Shown here piece after piece: positions 1 through 5,291 of a stretch of 11,086 bases of DNA. A model generated the notes under the pieces. It was given only the letters and a program-made list of their open reading frames with translations. It was not told where the DNA came from and searched no databases. The DNA comes from Bacillota bacterium (GTDB lineage: Bacteria > Bacillota_E > JAJZYS01 > JAJYTV01), in the NCBI GenBank assembly GCA_021845645.1, contig JAJZVM010000138.1, positions 1 to 11,086 of the forward strand, written 5' to 3'. Each line of letters starts with the position of its first letter. The stretch's first letter is position 1. Position numbers and translations under genes: made by a program.

Positions 1-76
1 TGGTTGGGGCGGTAGGACTCGAACCTACGCATGCGGGATCCAAAGTCCCGTGCCTTACCAGCTTGGCTACGCCCCA
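1..76 (-). tRNA. tRNA-Gln (anticodon TTG)
   Basis: The reverse strand folds as a complete cloverleaf. The acceptor arms are TGGGGCG and CGCCCCA, the discriminator is A, and a CCA end is encoded at positions 3-1. The anticodon stem is CGGGA/TCCCG around the loop CTTTGGA, giving anticodon TTG (Gln). The T arm contains the GGTTCGAGTCC-type loop. It lies 34 nt downstream of tRNA-His on the same strand and is probably cotranscribed with it. The 3' CCA reaches the first base of the window, so its terminator is not visible. Confidence 0.97.
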
Positions 77-110
77 GCGAGGCGAACACGCCGCGACACG
101 CAAATATGGA

Positions 111-188
111 TGGGGTGAATGAGGGGACTCGAACCCCCGACCCCCAGGGCCACAGCCTGGTGCTCTAACCAACTGAGCTACATTCACC
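111..188 (-). tRNA. tRNA-His (anticodon GTG)
   Basis: The reverse strand gives a full cloverleaf with acceptor arms GTGAATG and CATTCAC. An additional G(-1), from position 188, pairs with discriminator C; this eight-base-pair acceptor is the identity element of bacterial tRNA-His. CCA is encoded at 113-111. The anticodon stem CCAGG/CCTGG encloses CTGTGGC, so the anticodon is GTG. It lies directly downstream of murI on the same strand, with only 20 nt between the murI stop and the mature 5' end. Confidence 0.97.
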
Positions 189-202
189 AGATCGCATGCG
201 AC

Positions 203-231
203 ATGATATCATCCGCGGCATGCCTCGTCAA
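203..231 (-). promoter_or_regulatory. Predicted sigma-70-type promoter of the tRNA-His/tRNA-Gln unit
   Basis: On the minus strand there is TTGACG (231-226), a 17-nt spacer and TATCAT (208-203), a near-consensus -35/-10 pair. Transcription would begin around position 196, leaving a leader of about 8 nt before tRNA-His. The -35 and most of the spacer lie inside the last codons of murI. The -10 is part of the perfect palindrome ATGATATCAT (203-212), next to a second one, TCGCATGCGA (192-201). This is inferred from sequence only. Confidence 0.7.
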
Positions 232-1000
232 CGAACAGCGAACCGTGATCACCGTGCCGCAAAGCGCACGTGCGAGCGGCAAGCGCAAGCTGCGGCAGTT
301 CGCTCGCGATCCGTCTGCGAAAGAGCTCGGGGTCGCCGGTCGTCGCGCAGGTGACGTCCCCTGCCTCGTTGCCTCGGGGCATTTCGCGCGCGAGTTCCTC
401 GGCGAGCAGCTCGCCTGGGTCGAGCAGGCGAGCCCAGCTCCCTGCCAGGCGCGAGAGCACCTCGGTAAAGTGCGGCAGATGCGTGCAGCCGAGTACGACG
501 GCGTCGCATCCGGCCGCCCTGAGCTCGGCGAGCGGGCCACTGGCCTCCCTGGCGATGTCGTCGCCGCTGGCGCCGCCAGCCTCGGCGAGCGCGATCAGTT
601 CTGGGCAGGCGACTTCGACGACCGTCGACCCGATCGCGCCGCGGTACGCATGCGTCCTGCAGGTATTGGTCGTCGCGAGCACCCCTACCTTCGCCACCGC
701 ACCGATACCCCGCCCGACAGGCGCGATCACGCCGTGCACAGGTCCGCCGAAGGCTTCGCGGGCGGCATCGAGCGCGAGCGCGCTCGCCGTGTTGCACGCG
801 AGCACGAACGCTTCCGCGGACTCGCGGCGCGCCAGAGCAGCGAACGCCGCGACGTCGCGGCGCACGTCTTCAACCGGTCGGTCGCCGTACGGGAAGTGTT
901 CCTGGTCGCTCAGGTACAGGTAGTCGCGGCGACCCAGGCGCCGCCAGAGCGCCGCGAGGACCGTCAGGCCGCCGATGCCCGAGTCGAACAGCGCGATCAC
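209..1000 (-). CDS. murI: Glutamate racemase
   Basis: This cytoplasmic enzyme interconverts L- and D-glutamate, supplying D-Glu for peptidoglycan. The 263-residue length is normal for MurI. The family's marks are all visible. FDSGIGGLTV lies at residues 5-14, with the substrate-binding Asp6-Ser7. FPYGD lies near residues 36-40. The two catalytic cysteines sit in ACNTAS (Cys69) and GCTHLP (Cys172), followed by His174. The GTG start at 1000 is supported by AGGAGG at 1013-1008, seven bases upstream. The gene is divergent from the SDR gene and runs into the tRNA pair, whose promoter seems to lie in its 3' end. No clear murI promoter is visible in the 92-nt divergent gap. The aspartate/glutamate racemase superfamily is certain, and the MurI assignment is strong. 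Confidence 0.95.
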   Translation of the reverse strand: MIALFDSGIGGLTVLAALWRRLGRRDYLYLSDQEHFPYGDRPVEDVRRDVAAFAALARRESAEAFVLACNTASALALDAAREAFGGPVHGVIAPVGRGIGAVAKVGVLATTNTCRTHAYRGAIGSTVVEVACPELIALAEAGGASGDDIAREASGPLAELRAAGCDAVVLGCTHLPHFTEVLSRLAGSWARLLDPGELLAEELAREMPRGNEAGDVTCATTGDPELFRRRIASELPQLALAARTCALRHGDHGSLFVDEACRG

Positions 1001-1092
1001 CTGCAGACCTCCTCGCGTCTTCGGGCAGGAGCACAGGCAAGACAGGCGAACGGGGCGGTGTGGGTCGCGATCGAACAGGGGAGGTGCGCGAA

Positions 1093-1773
1093 GTGGACAG
1101 TTGGGGCACGCGCAGGGCGATCGTCGTCGGCGCGCAGGGCGGTGTCGGGCAGGCGATCTGCGACGGGCTGCGCCGGAGAGGTGCGTCGATCGTGGCGGTG
1201 GTGCGCCGGCCCTACTCCGTCATTCCCTCCGGCTGCGAGGTCGTCCTTTCGCCGCTCGACAGCCCACAGGCCGTGCTCGCCGCCTGCGCGGCCGCGGCTC
1301 TGGGCGCCGTCGACGCCCTCTTCGTCGCGAGCGGCGCCTACGCAGGCGGCACGGCGATCGAGGACACCGAGGCAGAAACGTTCGAGCGCCTCATGTGGAC
1401 GAACGCGGGCCTGCCCTTCTACGTGCTCAAGGGCCTGCTGGTCCCGCTGCGCAACGCACGCGGCCACGCTGTGCTGATCGGCGCCCTCGCCGCGGAGGAA
1501 CCCCGCTCCGGACAAGCCGCCTACGCGGCGTCCAAGTCTGCCCTCCATAGTATGGTGCGGTCGGCGGGTCGCGAGCTGCAGGGTTCCGGCGCGACGGTCA
1601 ACGCCCTTCTGCCGTCGGTGATCGACGGCGCGGAAAACAGGCGCGCCATGCCACAGCGCGATCCCGCGCAGTGGGTCTCGCCGGTGCGTCTCGCGGAGCT
1701 CGCGCTTTCGCTCGCCGAACCGGCGGCGCTGGACCTGCAAGGGGCCCTGATCCCGGTGCGCGCCGGTCTCTAG
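1093..1773 (+). CDS. SDR family oxidoreductase, dihydropteridine-reductase-like
   Basis: This is a short-chain dehydrogenase/reductase of 226 residues with a Rossmann fold. GAQGGVG (residues 13-19) is the dinucleotide-binding turn, NAG begins at Asn104, and YAASK supplies catalytic Tyr144 and Lys148. The usual catalytic Ser, 13 residues before Tyr, is Ala131 (in IGALA). The same Gly-Ala occurs in quinonoid dihydropteridine reductases. The C-terminal pattern PSVIDGAENRRAMP...W and the ending GALIPV also resemble that group, so a pterin or related small substrate is plausible but unproven. I chose GTG 1093 because AGGGGAGGTG (1077-1086) lies six bases upstream; a GTG at 1060 would add 11 unconvincing residues. 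It is divergent from murI and overlaps the convergent phosphatase gene by four bases. Confidence 0.85.
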   Translation: MDSWGTRRAIVVGAQGGVGQAICDGLRRRGASIVAVVRRPYSVIPSGCEVVLSPLDSPQAVLAACAAAALGAVDALFVASGAYAGGTAIEDTEAETFERLMWTNAGLPFYVLKGLLVPLRNARGHAVLIGALAAEEPRSGQAAYAASKSALHSMVRSAGRELQGSGATVNALLPSVIDGAENRRAMPQRDPAQWVSPVRLAELALSLAEPAALDLQGALIPVRAGL

Positions 1774-2417
1774 GCCTCTGCCCGCCGCAGATCCGGCCCG
1801 CCCAGTCCCTGCAGCCATGGCAGGAGGCCGGACGGGGAGTCGAGCACCCAGTCGGCACCCGCCGCCTGCAGCGCCGCGCCGCCGGTCCAGCCCCATGCGG
1901 CCCCCACGGCGGAGAGACCAGCGGCTTTCGCCGCCAGCACGTCGCTTGGCGCGTCGCCGACATAGGCGGCCGCCCCTTGGCCGAGCTGGTCCATGGCGCG
2001 CAGGATGGGCTCGGGACTCGGCTTGTGGCGGCGCGTGTCCTCGCGGCAGACGACACAGGCGAAGCGATCCCGCCAGCCCAGGCGCTCGAGCTCGCGCTCA
2101 ACCGCCCAGCGCCGCTTCGACGTGACGACACCGGCGCCGATGCCGAGCGACGGCAGTTGCTCGAGCGCCTCACCGATCCCGGGAAAGGCGAGGATGCTCT
2201 CCTGCTCCATGCGGTAGAGCGGCTGCATGCGCCGCCAGATTTCAAGGTAGAGATCGGGCCGCATGCCGGCGGACGCCGCATCGTGCGCCACGAGGAAGCG
2301 CATCAGGCCCTCCCCGTCCGCGGTGATCCCCATCTGGCGGAAAGCGCTCTCCGCAGCCCGCCGGTGCGCCGGTCCGGAATCGAGGAGGGTTCCGTCCAGA
2401 TCGAAGAGCACGAACAC
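1770..2417 (-). CDS. HAD-superfamily phosphatase, PpaX/phosphoglycolate-phosphatase-like
   Basis: This is a predicted cytoplasmic phosphohydrolase of 215 residues. HAD motif I is DLDGTLLDS (nucleophile Asp6, general acid Asp8). Motif II is VVTSK near residue 99, motif III is HKPSPEP (Lys132), and motif IV is GDAPSDV (Asp155, Asp159). An alpha-helical cap occupies about residues 15-80. Spacing and motifs resemble pyrophosphatase PpaX and Gph, so the substrate could be pyrophosphate, phosphoglycolate or another small phosphoester. A GTG at 2426 would touch its Shine-Dalgarno directly. The GTG at 2417 is eight bases after GGGGAGG (2432-2426) and gives MFVLFDLDGT, so I use it. The gene is divergent from the NUDIX gene and convergent with the SDR gene. 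Confidence 0.88.
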   Translation of the reverse strand: MFVLFDLDGTLLDSGPAHRRAAESAFRQMGITADGEGLMRFLVAHDAASAGMRPDLYLEIWRRMQPLYRMEQESILAFPGIGEALEQLPSLGIGAGVVTSKRRWAVERELERLGWRDRFACVVCREDTRRHKPSPEPILRAMDQLGQGAAAYVGDAPSDVLAAKAAGLSAVGAAWGWTGGAALQAAGADWVLDSPSGLLPWLQGLGGPDLRRAEA

Positions 2418-2502
2418 TTGGCGCACCTCCCCGCAGCGCCTCCCGCCCGCCGGCAGGAGGCCGCATGTTTATTGCCCAACTCTTGCACAGGAGGCGGTCT
2501 CT

Positions 2503-3093
2503 CTGCAACCCACCGCGCGACCGGGCAGCCCCCGCGATGACGAGATCGAGCGCCTGCAGCGCTGCCTGCCGCAAGAGATCGCGCTGCCGCCGGGCCGGCC
2601 TGCCGCGGTGCTCATTCTGCTCTACCATCGCCATGGCAGGCTGTACGTGACGCTCACCCAGAGGACAGAGGATCTTGCCCATCACAAGGGGCAGATCTCG
2701 TTTCCCGGCGGCAGCTGCGATCCCACCGACCTCGACTACTGGTCGACCGCCCTGCGCGAGGCGCGCGAGGAGGTCGGCCTGCTCGGCTCGCCGAGGCGGC
2801 TTGGCTTCCTGCCGCCCGTCTACATTCCGGTTTCCGGCTTCGCCGTGGCGCCTTGCGTCGGCCACCTGCTGGTGCCCCCGGAGTTTCTGCCGGGCCAAGG
2901 GGAGGTGGCGGCGCTGCTCGAGCCGGCCCTTGACGATCTCTGGCCGCTCGAGGCGTGGGAGGACGTGCCGCACAGCATGGGCGGCTCTGTCCACCTGCCC
3001 TACTATCCCTGGCAGGGGCACAAGATCTGGGGCGCGACCGCTCGCATGCTGCACGCGTTGCGGGGCTTCCTGAGGCAGGCCGCCGCCATCTGA
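2503..3093 (+). CDS. NUDIX hydrolase, coenzyme A pyrophosphatase type
   Basis: This is a predicted NUDIX enzyme of about 196 residues that would hydrolyse CoA or acyl-CoA to 4'-phosphopantetheine and 3',5'-ADP. LTQRTEDLAHHKGQISFPGG (about residues 51-70) matches the CoA-pyrophosphatase signature. It runs directly into the NUDIX box, where LREAREEVGL supplies the metal-binding glutamates. The first acidic position of the box is Asp rather than Glu, as often in this subfamily. The start is uncertain. No ATG, GTG or TTG lies in frame in a sensible place. CTG 2503 sits eight bases after AGGAGG (2489-2494) and gives a normal family length. An ATG at 2465 with its own AGGAGG is in another frame. 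The gene ends at a hairpin shared with convergent cysH. Confidence 0.85.
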   Translation: MQPTARPGSPRDDEIERLQRCLPQEIALPPGRPAAVLILLYHRHGRLYVTLTQRTEDLAHHKGQISFPGGSCDPTDLDYWSTALREAREEVGLLGSPRRLGFLPPVYIPVSGFAVAPCVGHLLVPPEFLPGQGEVAALLEPALDDLWPLEAWEDVPHSMGGSVHLPYYPWQGHKIWGATARMLHALRGFLRQAAAI

Positions 3094-3102
3094 CGGCGGC
3101 CT
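3077..3102. terminator. GC-rich hairpin between convergent NUDIX and cysH genes
   Basis: AGGCCGCCG (3077-3085) and CGGCGGCCT (3094-3102) form a perfect nine-base-pair stem around an eight-base loop that contains the NUDIX stop codon. It lies between two converging genes and could stop transcripts from both sides. There is no T-run on either strand, so it is not a canonical intrinsic terminator and may need Rho, or may only protect 3' ends. Confidence 0.5.
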
Positions 3103-3108
3103 CCGCAC

Positions 3109-3813
3109 TCAGCCGCCCTCGGGCAGCCTGCGCGTGAAGGTGTGCAGGCCGCACTCCGTCTTTGCGCGGCCGGCCCAGCGCCCTGCCCGCTCGTCGTCCT
3201 CCGTCGCCACGGGGCCCGTGCAGGTCCTGCAGCCGATGCTCCTGTAGCCCTGGTCCAGGAGGATGTTGTATGGCAGGTCGTGCGCCTGGATGTACTGCCA
3301 GGCGTCCTGCCTCGTCCAATGGGCCATCGGGTTCACCTTCGCGATGGTGCGCCCGTCCTCGAGCTCATGGTGCTCAAATGCCTCCACCTGGCCGCGCGTC
3401 AACGACTGATCGCGCCTAAGGCCCGTGATCCAGGCGTCCACCCCGCCAAGCAGCCTTTGCATCGGCTCAACCTTGCGCAGGGCGCAGCAGAGGTCCGGAT
3501 CGCGCAACCAGAGCTCGCCGCCGTGGCGTTCCGCCTGCTGCGACAAGCTGAGCGCGGGCCCGACATCGATGACGCGCAGGCCGAAACGCTGTTCGAACCT
3601 GCGCCGCGCTGCCAGCGTTTCGGCAAAGAGAAGGCCCGTATCGAGGAAATAGACCGGAATGTCCATGTCCGACATCGCAATGGCATGGGCGATGACGATG
3701 CTGGTGCCGCCGAAGCTGCAGGTGAACGCGATGCGCCTATAGCGCTCGAGACACTGGCCCAGGACGGTCTCAAGTTCTTCTTTCAGCGCGGCCTCGCGCT
3801 GCACTTGCGACAC
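3109..3813 (-). CDS. cysH: Assimilatory adenylyl-sulfate (APS) reductase
   Basis: This is a cytoplasmic enzyme of sulfate assimilation that reduces APS to sulfite with thioredoxin; the protein has 234 residues. The two cysteine pairs that ligate a [4Fe-4S] cluster, and that distinguish APS from PAPS reductases, are both present: LCCALRKVEP (Cys109-Cys110) and GCRTC (Cys195, Cys198). The redox-active cysteine is in ECGLH (Cys221). GLRRDQSLTR and KVNPMAHWT are also typical. The nucleotide-binding turn reads SFGGTS where relatives usually have SFGAED, a mild oddity. GTG 3813 follows AGAGGA (3826-3821) by seven bases. No ATP sulfurylase, sulfite reductase or transporter gene is adjacent in this window. 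A long structured leader (3814-4190) precedes the gene. Confidence 0.93.
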   Translation of the reverse strand: MSQVQREAALKEELETVLGQCLERYRRIAFTCSFGGTSIVIAHAIAMSDMDIPVYFLDTGLLFAETLAARRRFEQRFGLRVIDVGPALSLSQQAERHGGELWLRDPDLCCALRKVEPMQRLLGGVDAWITGLRRDQSLTRGQVEAFEHHELEDGRTIAKVNPMAHWTRQDAWQYIQAHDLPYNILLDQGYRSIGCRTCTGPVATEDDERAGRWAGRAKTECGLHTFTRRLPEGG

Positions 3814-3911
3814 GTTGCGCTCCTCTGTAGCCAACCGATGCCCCCCAAGCTTGGACGCCAGCCCGCCGCTGCGCGTCTTCCTTATGCATGGACACCTGGC
3901 GTCCTGTCTCG

Positions 3912-3930
3912 TCAGGGCGCCAGGCGCCCC
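3912..3930. repeat. Palindromic repeat copy 1 upstream of cysH
   Basis: TCAGGGCGCCAGGCGCCCC contains GGGCGCC-A-GGCGCCC (3915-3929), a perfect palindrome with seven-base arms. It matches copy 2 (3968-3985) except for one extra base at the centre. It could be a protein-binding operator or a hairpin in the cysH leader. Confidence 0.6.
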
Positions 3931-3967
3931 ATCGGCCCTGCGGACGCGCCACACGCCCCGTAAAGCT

Positions 3968-3985
3968 TCAGGGCGCAGGCGCCCC
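3968..3985. repeat. Palindromic repeat copy 2 upstream of cysH
   Basis: TCAGGGCGCAGGCGCCCC contains GGGCGC-AG-GCGCCC (3971-3984). It starts two bases downstream of TTGACG on the minus strand, the place a repressor operator would occupy in a -35/-10 spacer. Its centre is about 55 bp from that of copy 1. Confidence 0.6.
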
Positions 3986-4190
3986 GCGTCAACGACTGTC
4001 CGGCGTGCGCGTCGCGATCTCATCGAACGCCCACCTGTTTGCGCCTAGGTCCAGCGCGCGGATCCTGTCACGCGACCGCGGTCTGCATGGGCCGGAGCCT
4101 TGCCGGCGGGCCTGCTGCAGGAGCGGTCCCAGGGGACGACGTTGCGACACGGACGCGCGCAAGAGCGACCGGCTCGCCCCGCGCGGCAGG

Positions 4191-5117
4191 CTAGTAGCCG
4201 AGCCTCGGGTCGACAACCCCGACAAGGGGTTGCCCGGACAGATAGCGCTGCAGGTTGGCTGCAGCGAACGTGCGCACGAGGCGGGGCTCGCTCGGTCCTG
4301 AGCAGTGGGCGGAAATGTAGCAGTTCTCGAGATCCCAGAGCGGGCTCTCGGGCGGCAGGGGCTCCACTTCGAACACGTCGAGCTGAGCCATGGCCGGGCG
4401 GCCGTCGCGCAGGGCCTCGACGAGGTCCCGCTCGACGATCGCGCTGCCGCGCCCGACATTGATCAGGATCGCGTCGTCACGCATGCCCCGCAGCACCTCG
4501 CGGTCGACGATGCCCTGCGTCTCCTGGGTGGCGGGCAGCACGAGCACGAGGCAGTCGACGCCGGCGGCGAACTCGCCCATCTGGGACGGCAGGAAGTGGC
4601 GGTCGCAGAGCTCCTCGCCGCGCGGCGTCCGGCTCAGTCCCCAGATCTCCATGCCGAAGGCGCGGCCGAGCCGGGCCACCTCAGCGCCGATCGAGCCGAG
4701 CCCGGCAACGCCGAGACGCCTGCCACGCAACGAAAGGCCCGTAATCCTGCGCCAGGCGTGCTCGCGCTGCAGGGCGCGCATCGCGAAGACGCCGCGGCGC
4801 AAGGCGAGCAGATAGGCGAAGACGTGTTCCGCCATGACGGTGGAGAACGCCCCGACAACGCGCGTCAGGATGACGTCCGGGGGCAATTCCCGCACGACCA
4901 GATCGACACCCGCGCCAAGCCACTGGATCCAGCGCAGCCGCGGCATCCGCGCGATGATCGCAGGCGGCATGCCCCAGGCGAACAGCACTTCTGTCCCCTC
5001 AAGAAACGGCTCCGCCTCTGCGAGGCTGCTGACGCCGAAGACATCCGCCTCGGGCGCCGCCTCGCGCAGAGCCTCGATGTAGCTTCGGGCCTCCTGGGCG
5101 TAGACGAGGATCTGCAA
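4191..5117 (-). CDS. D-isomer-specific 2-hydroxyacid dehydrogenase, glyoxylate/hydroxypyruvate reductase A-like
   Basis: This is a predicted cytoplasmic NAD(P)H-dependent reductase of 2-oxoacids such as glyoxylate or hydroxypyruvate; the protein has 308 residues, close to GhrA. The Rossmann turn is GLGSIG (139-144). The catalytic triad is Arg223 (NVGRG), Glu252 (VEPLP) and His271 (ISAHCSG). The residues after the second beta strand, GLSRTPR, have the Ser-Arg-Thr pattern that often goes with NADPH preference. The start is inferred: TTG 5117 gives MQILVYA, the expected first beta strand, but lacks an ordinary Shine-Dalgarno. A hairpin (5144-5125) sits just upstream. Longer in-frame ATG or GTG starts would overlap the aspartase promoter region. 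The gene is divergent from the aspartase gene and upstream of cysH on the same strand. Confidence 0.85.
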   Translation of the reverse strand: MQILVYAQEARSYIEALREAAPEADVFGVSSLAEAEPFLEGTEVLFAWGMPPAIIARMPRLRWIQWLGAGVDLVVRELPPDVILTRVVGAFSTVMAEHVFAYLLALRRGVFAMRALQREHAWRRITGLSLRGRRLGVAGLGSIGAEVARLGRAFGMEIWGLSRTPRGEELCDRHFLPSQMGEFAAGVDCLVLVLPATQETQGIVDREVLRGMRDDAILINVGRGSAIVERDLVEALRDGRPAMAQLDVFEVEPLPPESPLWDLENCYISAHCSGPSEPRLVRTFAAANLQRYLSGQPLVGVVDPRLGY

Positions 5118-5124
5118 AGCTCGC

Positions 5125-5144
5125 GGAACGGCGCACGCCGTCCC
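5125..5144 (-). other. Hairpin immediately upstream of the dehydrogenase TTG start
   Basis: On the minus-strand RNA GGGACGGC and GCCGUUCC can pair (eight pairs, one of them G-U) around the loop GUGC. The hairpin ends seven bases before the proposed TTG start. A purine-rich GGGGGA lies just upstream of the hairpin and would be brought closer to the start if it folds. The function is unknown. Confidence 0.4.
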
Positions 5145-5234
5145 GTCTTCCCCCTTTCGGTTTCCCCCCGCAAGCCCTTTCTGCGCCAGGGATCGTCCCC
5201 CCTTCTGCACGACCCGTGGCGCCGCGCGGACCTC

Positions 5235-5243
5235 TGCTATAAT
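5235..5243 (+). promoter_or_regulatory. Extended -10 promoter of the aspartase gene
   Basis: TGCTATAAT is a perfect -10 hexamer with the TGn extension. The sequence 17 bases upstream shows no good -35, which extended -10 promoters tolerate. Initiation near 5250 would leave a leader of about 40 nt before ATG 5292, with TAAGGAG (5278-5284) as ribosome binding site. Confidence 0.65.
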
Positions 5244-5291
5244 TTTGCCGACCCCTCGCACCATGCCTGAGCCCTGATAAGGAGTGTCGAT

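Larger units (their letters stand above)
3814..4190 (-). promoter_or_regulatory. Long structured leader/intergenic region upstream of cysH
   Basis: These 377 nt are the longest stretch of the window without a credible gene. Near cysH they hold a Shine-Dalgarno (3826-3821), a -35-like TTGACG (3992-3987) without a good -10, and two near-identical palindromes. Three segments could also pair alternatively on the minus-strand RNA. These are A (3924-3913), B (3906-3895) and C (3861-3853). A pairs with B over 12 positions with one mismatch; B pairs with C over nine perfect positions. The half nearer the dehydrogenase gene (about 3993-4190) shows only short GC-rich inverted repeats. I do not recognise a SAM-I riboswitch core, a T-box motif or an intrinsic terminator. 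Confidence 0.5.

Noticed and set aside
119..1477. Open frame of 452 codons on the plus strand across the tRNA-His, murI and SDR regions
   Set aside because: It is antisense to murI and out of frame with the SDR, crosses a tRNA, has low-complexity Arg/Ala-rich translation and no family motif. Long chance frames are expected in GC-rich DNA.
3770..3889. Possible 39-codon leader peptide (ATG 3889) overlapping the cysH start on the minus strand
   Set aside because: The ribosome binding site is poor, the peptide contains no cysteine or methionine run, and it overlaps cysH out of frame. It was not kept as a gene, though it lies inside the loop of the B-C stem.
3814..4190. Known riboswitch or T-box upstream of cysH
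   Set aside because: I looked for the SAM-I core, the T-box GGTGGNACCGCG sequence and a terminator with T-run. None is present.
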